Part shown: positions 1-12,900 of the stretch, piece by piece | Layout: each line of letters starts with the position of its first letter | How positions within the stretch are numbered: the stretch's first letter is position 1 | From: Varroa destructor | Taxonomy: Eukaryota > Arthropoda > Arachnida > Mesostigmata > Varroidae | NCBI RefSeq assembly: GCF_002443255.2 | Contig: NW_019211454.1 | Span: 58,787,601 to 58,851,600 of the forward strand | Direction of reading: 5' to 3' | DNA: 64,000 nucleotides | The notes under the pieces: generated by a model | The model's database searches: none | Told to the model about the DNA's origin: nothing | What the model saw: the letters and a program-made list of their open reading frames with translations, nothing else | Made by a program: the position numbers and the translations under genes

Positions 1-1239
1 ATCATTTTTTTTTTGCGCAATGAATGCGCCCAATGGAGGCAAACGAAAAACGGCCTTGTAGGTGCAGACAACAGTCTACATAAGTATTAGAGAGAAGCGA
101 GACGATATCAAAGATCTTGGAGCATTCGCCGCAGCCAATATGCGGAGCGACCAAAGCTGTAAAGGACGGTTTATTTATGCCGCCAAAAAATGCAAATTTT
201 TAGAAAAAACGATTGCGGGTTTGGTAAATTGCACGGATTTCTTGGGACGCATTCCAGTAGGTCTATGCCTATCGTCTAATTATTTTAGGTCAAATTAAGT
301 CAGTACTGGGCAATTCAGTTACGTAGCATTTTGTAATTGTAGCAATTTGTAGCATTAATACGACATTCTCATCATTTATTTTTTGCTGCCATCAGATACG
401 GTACAGTAACAGGCTTGCTTTAGTGAGCTGAGTTGAAATGCGTCTGCTGTTGAAAGGACATGTTACTAATACCCCGATTATTAGATTGCTCAAAGAGCAT
501 AACTGTACATATCTGTATATGTTAAAACTGCTATCTAACAGCATTATATTATAGAATTAGCCGAGTAAATAATAAAATACATGTTAAGCTGCGCTAACCT
601 GGCGTTAGGTGGCTTGTGATCACAAAACGTACCGCCTATAATTCTGGAATTAACTAAATCAAAGTAATTTAAACCTATTTCTCGAATAATTACATTGGAG
701 CTACTCAAAACGGGAGAGTTGCAAACAATGAACTGAGCGAAAGATGTATCACAGCCCAAATAGATAAACATTTCTGTTAATTCATTGTCTTGGGAAAAAG
801 GATAATGCTAAACTCCTGGCTATTCGTCGTTAAACTTTGACCTGAATCGTGATGTTCGAAGGAGAAAGACCCATTTGTTTTTTCTACTGCTATAGATTTG
901 CAATCATGAATTATGCGAATCAGTAGATACTGTCATCACCCAGACTCGAAGAAAGAGAATATTTATTTAGAAAAGATCCCCATTTGTTCATGTCAGTTCT
1001 TTCCAGTCCAGAAAGTACTTTAATCCCGCCAGAGCAGCTAATAATCTAGAATCACTAAAAGATATTTAATTTAAGATTATTTATTTAAGGTCCTTGTATA
1101 TTAAAAGAGAACTCTGAGTGTACACCAACGCAGACAATCTCTATCCAAAGTTGATAGTAAAATATGGCGCTGATTTTGATAGGTCAATAAGATATAACTA
1201 TAATCCACATGTTGTGCTACAATTTTGATAGCTACTTAC

Positions 1240-4200
1240 CTCGAAGTGGTGCTGACCTCGCCTGTCAACCCAAAGGACACAAGTATCGGCACCGCTCAAA
1301 TTGCCTCGATCCGAAAAGCCAAATGCAAACCAGCTGCTGGGGTGAATCTGTAATTTTAGCTCAAAAGTAACCACGCGCGCTTGGTAGTCCACTTGCCAGA
1401 ACAGATAGAAGTGTCCGAACGAGTCGAGCTGCAGCGACGAAACCGGACTATTTCCATTGGACGATACTGCGTCAGCGCCTGAAGAGCCAAAGAAGGCAGC
1501 TTCAACTTGGTGCTGATGCATCGACCCTGTAACGAAAAGAAAAACTAACGTGACAAAAAATCCTTTCTTTTTTTTTTACCTTGATGACGCATCAGATCCT
1601 TCCAGTATTTTTACCCGTTACAGCAGTCAGTTGAATCGACAATCGTATGTAGATTCTAATCCTTCATTAATAAAATTAAACCGCTAAACAATGGACAAAA
1701 TATCTGGTATGACTTAATATAAACCGGATTTTACTTTTAAACTTCCAGCCCTCAGCCTCCCTCACCCCGAAACGACCCATTCCGTTGCTGTATGTTATCG
1801 TTTGCATTGACTGCTGCTTAACGGTCGCTGGTGCTAAGCTTGCTTAAACCTATGTTTCCTACTGCATCCCAACGCAAAGTTACTCTCAAAAGCAACAAAC
1901 AGCTACGCTATCAAGAAATGGCACATATCGAGTTCTACTGAACTTTTCACTAAATGGAACATAAATGAGTTGAAAAAAAGTTTTTAAAAGAGTATAACAG
2001 AAATGGATGGACGTTTGCGTAATGGCTTTATATCGTAGTCGTCGTAACTGCTAGTTAATGTCTGCTGCCATAAGTCTTGCTTTATTCAACCACTTTAACC
2101 TAACTTGAATACTAAACGATAAAATACGTCTCTATAATTCCAGAAAAAAACTGTTAGAAGCTAAAAAAAAAGTGTACTGAGTCAGTATGTACATCTAGCT
2201 TTCGTTGAATCTGGGTAATGCATGTCTTGCTTAAGACTTAGTCATGATAACTTAAAACATACGGAGGTTCTCGTTTAGCGCCTGCGTTCCCCGTATAGCA
2301 TTGCTATTTCACTACAGTATTTCGAGGAAATACATTGCATACAAGAAGCGAAGCAGGTGCTCGTAGTAGATGCCCCCCCCCCTCCTCCTCCTCCTCCTCC
2401 TCCCCAAAAAAAACAAATTTCACAGATCTACATACATACATATATATATATAATGATTTACAAATCAACTTTCGTAGATTATGAGCTTCACAGCTTTGTC
2501 TGTTCCTGTGCCATTGTCATAAAATAGAACACGAAGCATAATTCCTGTCAAAATGCACGAGATGCAAGAACTTCTTTCTTGAAACAACGTTTTATACCGA
2601 AGAACTTTGTGTAGACAATCTGTTTTGTCCACGTTCCCAGGAGTTTTTCTCCGGGGGGTGGGATCTGCCCTTCCTGGTTGCCCCCAACCGTCACACCTTT
2701 CCCCACCTGTCATCGTACGTCAATATTTCCGACCAAACTGCTTTTCATCACCTTTGTTCAACAGCGAGTAATACAAAAAGCTAACACCAGAGAATTTGTC
2801 CAGAGCAGGTTGCGGGTCGCTGACTTTTTCGTCAAGTGTCGGTAAAAGTGTCGGTCATTGTTTATGTATAGGTTACAACCTATATATTTTTAATTTTTCT
2901 ATTTATAATATATTACAAATAAGGTATGTGCTATAATATTAAAATCAAAAGGCGCTTCAAATTAATTTACTATATTTCGTTACGTCCGAATAAAAATGTT
3001 CCAATAGAAACACTTGTTCAACTCTTCGAGCATGTTGCGCAATACAGTCTGATATTTTGTACTTCCCATTTTACTAAGCGATTCTGTGCGTTTTCTTCTT
3101 ATTAAATTTCCAGTGTTTTATACGATCGTAGGCATTCTGATCAAAGAAGACGCTAGTGTTATTCACTGCTGTCCATGGGTACCGTGTCTTGGTGCGCACC
3201 CTGTCAAAGATTCCTGAGACAGTTAACGGCTTGTTCAAAAGATATATTTCGAGTTGCACATTTGGTACTGGCTTACTTAGGTCCTAACGTCGAGATTTGA
3301 ATCTCGACAATCACGTGTCCTTAAGTGTTGCAGACCGCGTTACTACCGCACCTCAAGGGCAACACCGTATTACTCATCTTGCTTCTGTTTAGCTCAATTT
3401 GGGTCCTTTCACAGCCACTCGACAACACACAAAATATTACAAACAGGTACTTCAATATAATTTCATATTTACCAACTATTAACATTGTTGACCCATACAC
3501 ACTTATGAAACAATCTGTAAGGCTATATAAACTACTATGAAAGAAATATATCTTTGACTTCTCGTCTATTATATATAAGGCTATAAAATAAAAATGTTAG
3601 GTAAAGTCATAAAGCTGTAACGCAATGTAGTGCTACTGTTTTTTAGATCTTCATCTCCTTGCATCAGTGATTAGCCTCGCAAAAGAACATAGCAGACAGG
3701 CCAATGAATAAAATACCAGGGTTGTTTGTCAATCGCACAGTCGACGCACGCAGCAAAGGTTCTCAGAATCTTTGAGAATTTCTAGAGACACACATTTTCT
3801 TGTGAATGAGACGGAACAAATAACATACGTAGCTGTTGTGAGTTGCGTTCACACGATACCATCGCATAATCACACGCGCGTGCAGAACTCAGAGGGACGT
3901 ATCACAGTATTGATTATAATGATTTGAGCAGCACTTAAGAAGGTTGGAATTTCATTCCTATTATATTAAGCCCTGCAAATATTCGCAGTGTACATCAGTG
4001 GGTAGTGTGCACGAGTCCAGAGGAAGCCTTTTTCAATTTAGTGGATCGACTGAATAATAGAAGACCTATTTCTTTCCTCTATATATATCTCTTACAAACA
4101 AACTCTTATATAAAAACAGTTTATGCCCTGTACGCGGCTATAGATTCAACAGAAACGATATTTGCCATTCAGAAATGTGTTGTTTCAATAGAAAGGTTCC

Positions 4201-4742
4201 AATTTTAAAGAGCAACCTCTAAATTGGCGCTGATATGAAAGAGATGATCAGTACCTCCGATTGCGTGTAGAATTGTTCTTCAAGTGAATCCAGCAAAACA
4301 GCTTGGGATGACGCAGCAATCTTGAAATCTGGTTCCACTCTACCCACAGATTATTTACGAGAACAAACCAAAAGTTTGACGTTCTTATGGGCTTTATTTC
4401 GGTATACGTAGCTTCCAAACTTTAACATTTAATCATCTAAAGGATAACAAGTAGCATTCTGATTATTAAAAAAGTTCTTTGGTGGATTTTAACTACTGTG
4501 AGCTGGTTAAAACTGGACTATTAAGTTCATTTCATAGAAATAATTTAGAGTCTATTCTATGCCTGCTAATAATCAAATGCTTAAAATACAGATGTGTTAT
4601 AAAAATGTCTTCTTAGCGTTCTATAAAAATACTACTGTTCCATTTAATTAAAGCAGTAGGTGCTTCATTCAGTGTCGTATAACTTACCCTGGGCTAAAGC
4701 CCAGAGGCCGGTAACGACCAACGTCGCAACGAAGGTCGGCAT
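1240..4742 (-). CDS. MOXD1-like DOMON-domain monooxygenase, 5' part only
   Basis: Two coding exons are visible. Exon 1 runs from the ATG at 4742 to 4688 and gives an 18-residue hydrophobic leader (MPTFVATLVV...ALAQ), a good signal peptide, followed by a CAGG|GTAAGTT donor. Exon 2 is 1526-1240, preceded by a pyrimidine-rich tract and TTACAG and ending GAG|GTAAGT. Exon 1 ends in phase 1 and exon 2 resumes in the matching phase, so the two read through as 114 codons. Exon 2 carries the core of a DOMON domain, including WFAFGFSDRG and ADTCVLWVDRRGQHHF. In MOXD1 and DBH-like copper type II monooxygenases a secreted or ER-luminal DOMON domain precedes the two copper-binding catalytic domains, and the spacing from the leader fits. 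The catalytic exons would lie beyond position 1. It could instead be a tyramine/dopamine beta-hydroxylase relative or a DOMON-only protein. Intron 1 is 3,161 bases. Confidence 0.78.
2370..2404. repeat. Poly-C / CTC microsatellite
   Basis: A run of C followed by CTC repeats and then A8. It lies in intron 1 of the MOXD1-like gene. A short TA/CA tract follows at about 2430-2453. Confidence 0.85.
3074..3251 (-). CDS. Possible terminal coding exon of an unknown gene
   Basis: An open stretch on the minus strand ends in TAG at 3074-3076 and begins at a possible AG acceptor near 3252. The predicted peptide is non-repetitive and protein-like, with segments such as FDRVRTKTRYPW and FFDQNAYDRIKHWKF and a very basic C-terminus. 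It lies inside intron 1 of the MOXD1-like gene on the same strand, so it would be a nested gene or an alternative last exon. The acceptor has a poor pyrimidine tract, I could not find an upstream exon, and I recognise no family. It may be chance or an old gene fragment. Confidence 0.25.
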
Positions 4743-7700
4743 AGAGTACCAACCACTATTGCACTGCCGAAATGATGTGGTCCTTTGACAAATCTTCACA
4801 CCGAGCATGAACCATCGACGCGTAGCGATGAAGTTCCGCTCGGTACCTCGGCCCCAAGAGCCGGCCAGCCCTCCTCCCATGAGCAACTCGACCCTTTCCC
4901 TTCATCAGCTTTCAGGATATAGCTAGGAGGAAGTAAATGGGAAAAATTCGTCCTATGATCCCTTTGGACTGGCCCTGGGAAATATTGTGTATATGTAGAC
5001 CCTACGAGTCTTCCGAATTTCCCGAAAGGTTTAGAGTTTTGTGCTAAACAAGAATATGTCGATAAGTTTGGGCTAAGGTGACAAGATATCAAAGCTGTTT
5101 ATATCAGCCTGTGTCATGCACATCAATGACAGCCGACAACGATGACGCATAAACATATATTTATTAATGAAATAAATAAGAAAAGGGAAAGGACTTATAT
5201 CGTTCTTCATGAAAAGGATTGCATGCATTTTGAAATGAAGGTGGTCTTTTATCGTATGTAGTCTCTCTGAAAAATTAGCTTAAGGTGTGTCTACTTACAC
5301 GTGACTGACATTGCAATATCTATTTAGTCGGAACATTAATTATCAACGTCTTGTTTCTTTTATTTGCTTGATTGGCCTATAGCAGCAAGCTCATATGAAA
5401 ACAAAATTTACAAAACGTACATACTATTTGAACTGCTGTCAACATTAGCTCAAGAGCGCAATTCTGTCGCATGAAGGCAGTACGGTTCTGCATATTTTTA
5501 AGTAGCCAGCAAACCATAAACGTTTGTAAGTGACGAGTTGAATTAACTAAACTGGCATTTTGGATTAAAAAGCGTAACAGAAGGACACGTATTATATTCA
5601 TAATGAGGCAACTGAAACATTGACGACGTTAACCTAAAAGGCAATAGCAAAAGGTCACTATCGTCTTCGGCATAAAAACAGGCGGAGCATTAGACATACG
5701 TGTTTCTAGATAGCCTATGGGTGATGTTGTACGAAAACGTAGGCTAACATCCGAATAAATTCAAATTCTGCTAAATAATGATATAAACTTATGTCCAATC
5801 TAGTGTACCTATTTAGAACATAGATGCGTCGAGATCGGTGCCTTCGGTGGGTCCGAATTAACGCTGATCATTATTGCATGCATTACTACCAAAGCTTTGA
5901 AGATTTTTTTCAATCCTACCTTCCTCAGTTGTGATTTGTTGAAGTACGTTTTATTTTCCAACTTTCTGATTTCAGTTGTCGGTATGGAGCAAGAACTGGT
6001 ATAATATGTTGCAGCTATCTGTATATACTCTTGTTCTATACTTTGATTGTCTTTTCGTACTAGATGACAGAAAGCCTGAGTTTAAATTTAGAACTTGAAG
6101 TTCTGCATTCGTGGACCACAACTCTAGGATGGCAATAAAAATAGAAACAATAAATTTGACAGAAACCTGATCCATAACAAAATATACGCATATCTGCACC
6201 GTATGCTGTCTTCAAGGGTTCGTTACGGTATATTAGTTATGCGACATCCTTAAGGATGCCTCTTGTTCCCTATTATACTTTTTTCTCCTCTATGTATCTT
6301 TGGTGTATCCTCCTATGTGTCCTTGATATTGTTCGTCCTTGGAGAAAAAGTAGCTTCTGCGATCTCGTTAAGTCTATAATCCGTTTCATTCCTCCCTTAC
6401 CGATTATCTGGCCTTTGCTCCGCAGTCGACCCTCCGGTGGGGTCAAGGAAAAGGCACCCGACTGCTGCTCGTTGCTTCGCTCTCACCGAAGCCTTTTTCG
6501 TTAACCTGTTGTATTTCTGCTGCTGATCTAGTGTGTGTGTCTTCTGTGTGTCCGATAAACAGTGTCACTTGTAATCCTTCTGACTTGCATTATTCACCGG
6601 GCGGCATGTCTGTCCGACCTTTTCATCCCCTGTTACCCTTCTACTTACCATCAAACAGTATCCTATTGGTTCCACATACTTTGTTGGTTTTCGCCAACGT
6701 CCTCCTTTTGTTCTAGTTGGCTTTCGTTGACCCCTTTCCTAGAATAAAACAACAAAGAAGCTCGCTGCATAGCCAAGGATAGGCGAGAGGTGTATTATAA
6801 TAGAAGATGCCTGCTATCACAACAATAAGCTCTAATGAAGCTCAGCTTAATGAGAATTCGGGAACAATACAATACAAACACCAAAAAAAAGAGATGATGC
6901 CATCCATTTACCCTGATGGCGAACGCTATATGAGGCCCGAATTCCACGTGAATTGCGCTAAACTTATAATGGGTAAGAAAGTTAGATCCATTATGTGATT
7001 GTATGTGTGATGCGACATTTGATTTAAATAAAGTCAAGGTTATATGCCTAGTCGAAACATGAACAAGAGAACAGATTATTATCGCGTATGTGAAAGGATA
7101 TTTGAAAGAAAGAAATAAATTCTTAAAGCTATGTTGTACACTACATAAAAAAGAGCAGATAATAACTCATAACAGGTTCACGTATCGTATATAATATTAA
7201 CAGGCAAATATATATACATAATCCTAATTCTCAGAGTATATAGCGGTTACTGTACTGTTTAACAAAGTGGTAAAACATGATTGGACATGATTTTACCTGG
7301 CTCTAATGTTATTAGCAGTCGGTTTAGATTGATTTGATTGTCGGTATTAAATATGGAAATCTGGTTCTAGCACCAATTACACCGCAATACTTTTTCGATA
7401 GCCATAAAAAAGTAAAACGATGCGATGACTATGTTTGGATACAGAATCGAAATTCTGTATTATTTACACTATTTATCATTATTCTTTTGCATAATGAATC
7501 TACTTCTAGTTGCATTATTAGTTATCAAATTATTATGATTTCTTTACAACTGTGTAGATCTTTAGAGAAGCACCTCCAAAAGTAAACATAAACTGGGGTT
7601 TGTGTCAAGTCATCTGTTGCGTAGTATTGTGCCTGGTGGTTATATGATTCACTAAAAAATAGCTTCCTTTGCATCCGAACCAGTCAGTTCCTTGTAGATA

Positions 7701-8359
7701 CGTATCTAGAGATATTCCATCATTAAGTTAATTTTTCTTGCGGTATTATATACATGCTTGAGATACGATGCACTCCATCGTGTTAGACCTCACCTTAGAT
7801 GGTTTGTCAATTTGTAATTAGAGGTATAATTCTCAGATTTCTTACTATACCAGCATGAAAAGCATACGGATCTCTTTAACAAACTTGAAATGACTTATCG
7901 CGTGTTGTCGGCTGTCAGTATTGAGAGTGACGTTTCTGCAAAAATACATATGTGTATAACCTCGAGTTAGAATGCGCATTATTTAGAGCGCTCCGACAGA
8001 GGCCTCGGGAGTAGCCTAGTAACCGTAAGTTAAGGCATATGACAAGATATATCTTTCCTAAACGTAACACGTAAAAGGGAACTAAAACAAATTATAATAA
8101 ATATTACGTTTTCACTCAAACACTCCGAGGTTCTTCTTTGTATTGGAGAACAATCGTGACTATTTTCACGAAGTGATTATGAATTGTCGAAAAAGCAAAG
8201 ACCATTTTCTAGCTAGATGGCTTCAAAGATAGGATAATCTTAGATGATGTATGGTCGGTACTGGGTCGACGCTAGTGTGATTCGAAAATGAAATTCGGCA
8301 GTAGTAGATGTGCTAAAAATGTTAGAGTTAAAACTTATTGTTAAACTTTATTAAGACCG
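4743..8359. other. Intergenic, no gene seen
   Basis: AT-rich DNA upstream of the MOXD1-like signal-peptide exon. It should contain that gene's promoter and 5' UTR, but I cannot place a start site. Open frames on both strands are short and look random; none has convincing splice sites or a recognisable motif. Confidence 0.6.
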
Positions 8360-9050
8360 ACACCTGAGCAGCACCATGCCGCCAAAGAATTAAATATCCG
8401 CCATCAGACAATTTCAAACCACTTGAAAAAAGGGAAAAAAGCTCGATGTTTGAGTGACATACAATTGATGATGACGCAAAAGAACTACTCAGGATTCTTA
8501 TCTGTGAAACTCTGTGGGAGTATAACGAAATCGAGCTTTTTTTAAGACGAAAATGCCAAGATCCGAAGCTGTTGATCGGGGGTAATAAAAAGTGGATCAC
8601 ATACGGCAGTATGCAAACAAAACAAAATATAAAACCTGCTCAATAATCTGTGACAAATCCCAAACAAACACCAAAGAAGGTGACGCTATTTGGTGGAATT
8701 GGAAAGAAATCATGCACTACTAGTTGTTGTCGCCTGGCAAAACGATTTATTTGAACCTCTGCTGTCAGCAATTAAGAGAATTACAAAACATTTAAAAATC
8801 GACCGGAATTAGTGAACAGGATAGGCGTGATCTTCCATGACGGCAATGCCACATCGCATATATCCTTAGCCAACCGCCAAAAATAATGAAAACATCATTC
8901 GCCATATAGACTAGATGTTCTACCCCCAGACTTTCGTATATTTCGGTCTGTGCAAAACTCTCCTAATGGTGTTAATTTATCTTTCATGGAGGGATGCAAA
9001 AATCACTTTAGAATTTTACTTTTTTACCTGAAAGCCATAGAAGCTGCATA
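8360..9050 (+). mobile_element. Decayed mariner transposase remnant
   Basis: In shifting plus-strand frames this stretch gives pieces of a mariner (D,D34D) transposase in the right order: an AAKELNIRHQTISNHLKKGKK-like helix-turn-helix piece, a WWNWKEIMHY / SPGKTIYLNLCCQQLRELQ piece matching the strand around the first half of the catalytic core, then LVNRIGVIFHDGNATSHIS, which matches the segment carrying the second catalytic Asp. Several stops and frameshifts interrupt it, so it is dead. The N-terminal region and clear terminal repeats are not visible. Order and motif match make the family assignment good; the exact limits are approximate. Confidence 0.75.
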
Positions 9051-9051
9051 C

Positions 9052-9100
9052 CGATAATATTTAGGGATTACCGTTTTTTGGTAATCCCTAAATATTATCG
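9052..9100. repeat. Perfect 21-bp inverted repeat with 7-base loop
   Basis: The arms at 9052-9072 and 9080-9100 are exact reverse complements (CGATAATATT...GGATTACC and its complement) separated by GTTTTTT. The pairing stops at the ends of the arms. It sits directly after the mariner remnant and about 850 bases downstream of the Nup93 stop codon. Confidence 0.95.
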
Positions 9101-9379
9101 AATCAAAATGACGTATGTGTAGTAAAGTACCATTATTTTGCGAAAAAAATATTTGCTTTTAATTTTGGCTTAAAAATATTTTTTCGACAACCCAAAATAC
9201 AGATGCATCGAGCTAACTTTATCCAAATGTTTGAATAGCTTTTAATTTTCTCTTACACAAATACAAAGATCAACTAACGTTCGCTACGCTATTAAAAAGT
9301 AAACCAAAGCTTATTTGTACGTAAAGGCGTTACTCCTAACTAGTGAAAAAAACATCTGACCATTATAAGATTTGGTACA

Positions 9380-9385
9380 TTTATT
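9380..9385 (-). terminator. Candidate Nup93 polyadenylation signal
   Basis: AATAAA on the minus strand, about 560 bases downstream of the Nup93 stop codon. It is one possible site; no closer canonical hexamer was noticed. Confidence 0.35.
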
Positions 9386-9946
9386 CAAATGGTAGTGTCA
9401 CTATTTTGTAATTCTAGCCTTTTATATCTGTGTTCATTCATTACGCGAATATTTTCACATAGCTTTACAGCATGTTTAGTACACCTAAAAATTAGTATCA
9501 TGGAACAATCGTATCACTGCTTATGCGCATACATTCTATTTTAGATGACGTGTTACCAATAATATACAAACAAACACGATGATTTTGCGTCGAATTGATA
9601 GATAGTCTGCCTACACCCTCCATGCCGGACGTCTCTTTGAATCTTTAATCCTTCCTTGTGACTCCTTGCTTTCAGGCAGGATTACACAGCCCACACGATC
9701 TGCACTAACATAAAACAGTAATTTGGACACATCATTCCAATTTACCGAGACGATCATTTTGCTTCACTGTCTGATCTGTTCTAAACTAATTGAACAAGAT
9801 TGTTTAGTACTAGTGTTATCGATGCGCAATTTCGTCGTTAAGTGTAAATGATTTAGTATAAAAATTTTTCTATAATAGCGAGAACAGCGATTAGTACTTC
9901 TGTGCGTTCATGTCGAGCCTTCGGTTTACTTGAGTTCACGGCGGCT

Positions 9947-12900
9947 TTAAGCCATGTTTGCCTCCATTTGTACCAGCCGAGCGTTCACGTTCGACGGCAG
10001 TCGATAAGGAACCTAAAAATATACCAGGATAAAATATGGCAACAATAAGTCAAAACCTACAAACTCATTTTTATACCAGCTATGCTCTTAAATATCACCA
10101 AAAAGAAACTAAATAACGGGATTAGTTGGGCAAATAATTCGCTCGGAGTAAATAGAAATTTCTATCACAGCTTCTAGCGATTACTGATTCTAACACGGAT
10201 GTATAATAAAGTTTTAGAGGTGAAAAAACACATGAAGCGTATTGAAAGAATGAACTTAAGGTAAAAATAAACGTTGAAAAAATATGAGGCCCAAGGAAGC
10301 CGAGTATATATTCTACTTTCTCGCACTAAGTACGGCTGATTTATGGAATAGAAGCTAATTACCACCTTTTAATTATTTATACGCTAAAACGTACCCAAAT
10401 AGCACATTAAATTTTTCTTTTAAAATTAAAACAAACTGAATGCGTGTGTGCATGAAAGTCAGTTATTTACCATTCCAGCATATTTGATGATCGCATTCGC
10501 CTGCTTTTTAATGAGCTCGAGCTTAGCCTGGTTTCCACCTAAAGCCGCAAAAATTAGTAGTTATACTTATTACGTACCATTGTTTTTACATGTACTTTGC
10601 ACTTTATAAGGATAAATATTCATCTCTATTATTAACTACTCGAAGTGAAAAAGCATTTTAAAAAATATACCTCCAAGCAAAGGAAGTAAGCTGAGCGAGG
10701 TTCGATGCGACGGCCGCTTGATAGCCTTGTACTGTTCGCCCAAAATTGTCATCAGCGCCAGCAAAATATCCGGAATCACCTAATGACGACAAAGCATTGA
10801 TTTATATATATATATATAAATGCTTTTGCACGTAAAGAACTCTGGCTTACGGGTGATATGAGAACTCGTATTACAAGCCATAGGGCACACTTGCTTATTT
10901 CTTGAGAAATATCTTTATCTAAAGATATTTAAAGAGCTCTGTTTAGGTACACACAAAATTAATGATGCTTACCCTGCGAATTTGTTCGCTGAGACCACAA
11001 AATGTGGTGACCATTACGTCGACGTCGGACAATTGCAGCGGGACAAGCCGCAGTCTTCCCACCAGTTCAAGAGCCTCTTCATTCTTCGATGCGTGGTAGA
11101 GGTCGAAAAATGTTATCAGGTCCATGAGAAGACTGAGAGCGGGCGAGTTGTGACTGTTGAAAGAACACCTAGTTAGCTAGAACCGCATTGCTGAGATGTT
11201 CTTGTGACCCGGCAATTCCAAACCAGTATTTGTACTTTGTGGTTACAGCTGCGCAAGATTAGTACAGATTAAAAAAACTAGATCCGCATTTCGACGACTT
11301 CCCTGGGACACACTTACTGGGAAACCCAACGTATTCATTGCTAATGCAAGGTCTTTTTCAAATATCTGACCAGCCTTACCGGTCGAGAACCTGCTGTGCA
11401 ATCTTCTGAAGCTTAGCCCGTTTACTACCTTCTGGCCCTGCTTGTGTTACCTGGAAGCGGACAACATTAACGATAGAGAACATACTCGATTGAAATAATT
11501 TTCGTGAAAAAGTAGTAAACCAGAACGAGAATGCGACAATACATGTCTATATTGTAATAAATCGCATAAATATACGTTTTAAACACAAATCTATAGTGTC
11601 TTGTGGCTTTTAAACTCCGAGTGCTCCAAGTACTCGAGAGTTAATTAAACATGATGTTACTGGTATCTGCGAAAAAAGGCTACAACCAAAAACAAATTAA
11701 AGTGAATATTGCATAATTGTAATAACGCACATATGAGAAATATCTGTTGGATATAATCCGAGTAAGAACTAAACACTGAAATACTATAAAAAAAAAAACA
11801 AAGGATACGTAAGAACGTCCTATTGCTACAAATTACCAGCATCACTGCGATGCATCTACCTGTAGGGATAGAACTTTGGTAAGTAGGTCGACACATTTCT
11901 GCTTTTCATTGGCCAATTCATAAAGTGCCACAGCTTCTTCATTGAGTCCACGAGATTCGGCGGCTTCCGCAACAGCCGTTGCCACTCGGTTACGTTCCTG
12001 ACTGCCAGTGGATCCCGTACAGACGAATTTGTCCAATGCACCCTGCACGGTTCCCCCATCAGCATTTCGTTGTCCAAGTATTTTCGTAAACGCTTTCGTT
12101 TCCAAGGCCAGTTCAATGACACACTGCAACCAAAGCGGTTCATACTTTTCTTTTAGGGCATAGTAATACTCAAGAGCAAGCTCCGGCTCGGACATTTCAA
12201 AGCGACGAGTGTACGAGGTAATAAGACGAGGCAAGTTCAACTGGCAATTGCTACCCTCCTTGACAAGGACGGGATCGATCGTCTGTGCCGTATTACGTAG
12301 CAGGCCAAGCTGATTCAACGCGATTGCCATGTGAACCGCATGACACTTGTGAACGTCCGTCCGATAGAGAAACTCAATGGCTACTTCAAACTGCGCTGTA
12401 AGTAACAGCACATAGGCAAATTGTAACGGTCGCTGAGCTGCATCAAAATGAGTCTCCCCGTAATCGTCTGTGATACGCGATTGTAGCTTCGCCAATGGAA
12501 GCACGTCCTGACTGTGTGAAATAGGAGCCGCAAGCGCCTTGCACATCATTATCCAAAGATAATCCTCGATGCTGGCCATGCCGACTGGGCCGTGGTCACT
12601 ATCCACATCACAGCCTGCCAATACCGCCAATACGACCCGCTGGTGCGGGTTACCTGTGCACAGATTCAAGCCAAAATCGCGCATATATTTAATTCGTAGC
12701 TCAGCTGCACTAGCGTCACCCAAGCGCTGGTGAGGGTTACGTTGACACTCTTGGAATTTGCCGGCAAGGTCTGCCATGCCTGCTTGCTGCGCAACTTCAC
12801 GAGCACAAGCTAAGTCCCCACAACGGAGTGCATGATACAAAACCGCCCAGACAGGATGATCATTAATCACAGGTTCATCCGAAAACACTGAAAATCATTG

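Noticed and set aside
3332..3446. Plus-strand open stretch with AG and GT ends encoding a hydrophobic helix
   Set aside because: Flanked by a TTGCAG acceptor and an AG|GTACTT donor, but there is no partner exon and no family; it also overlaps a competing open frame on the other strand.
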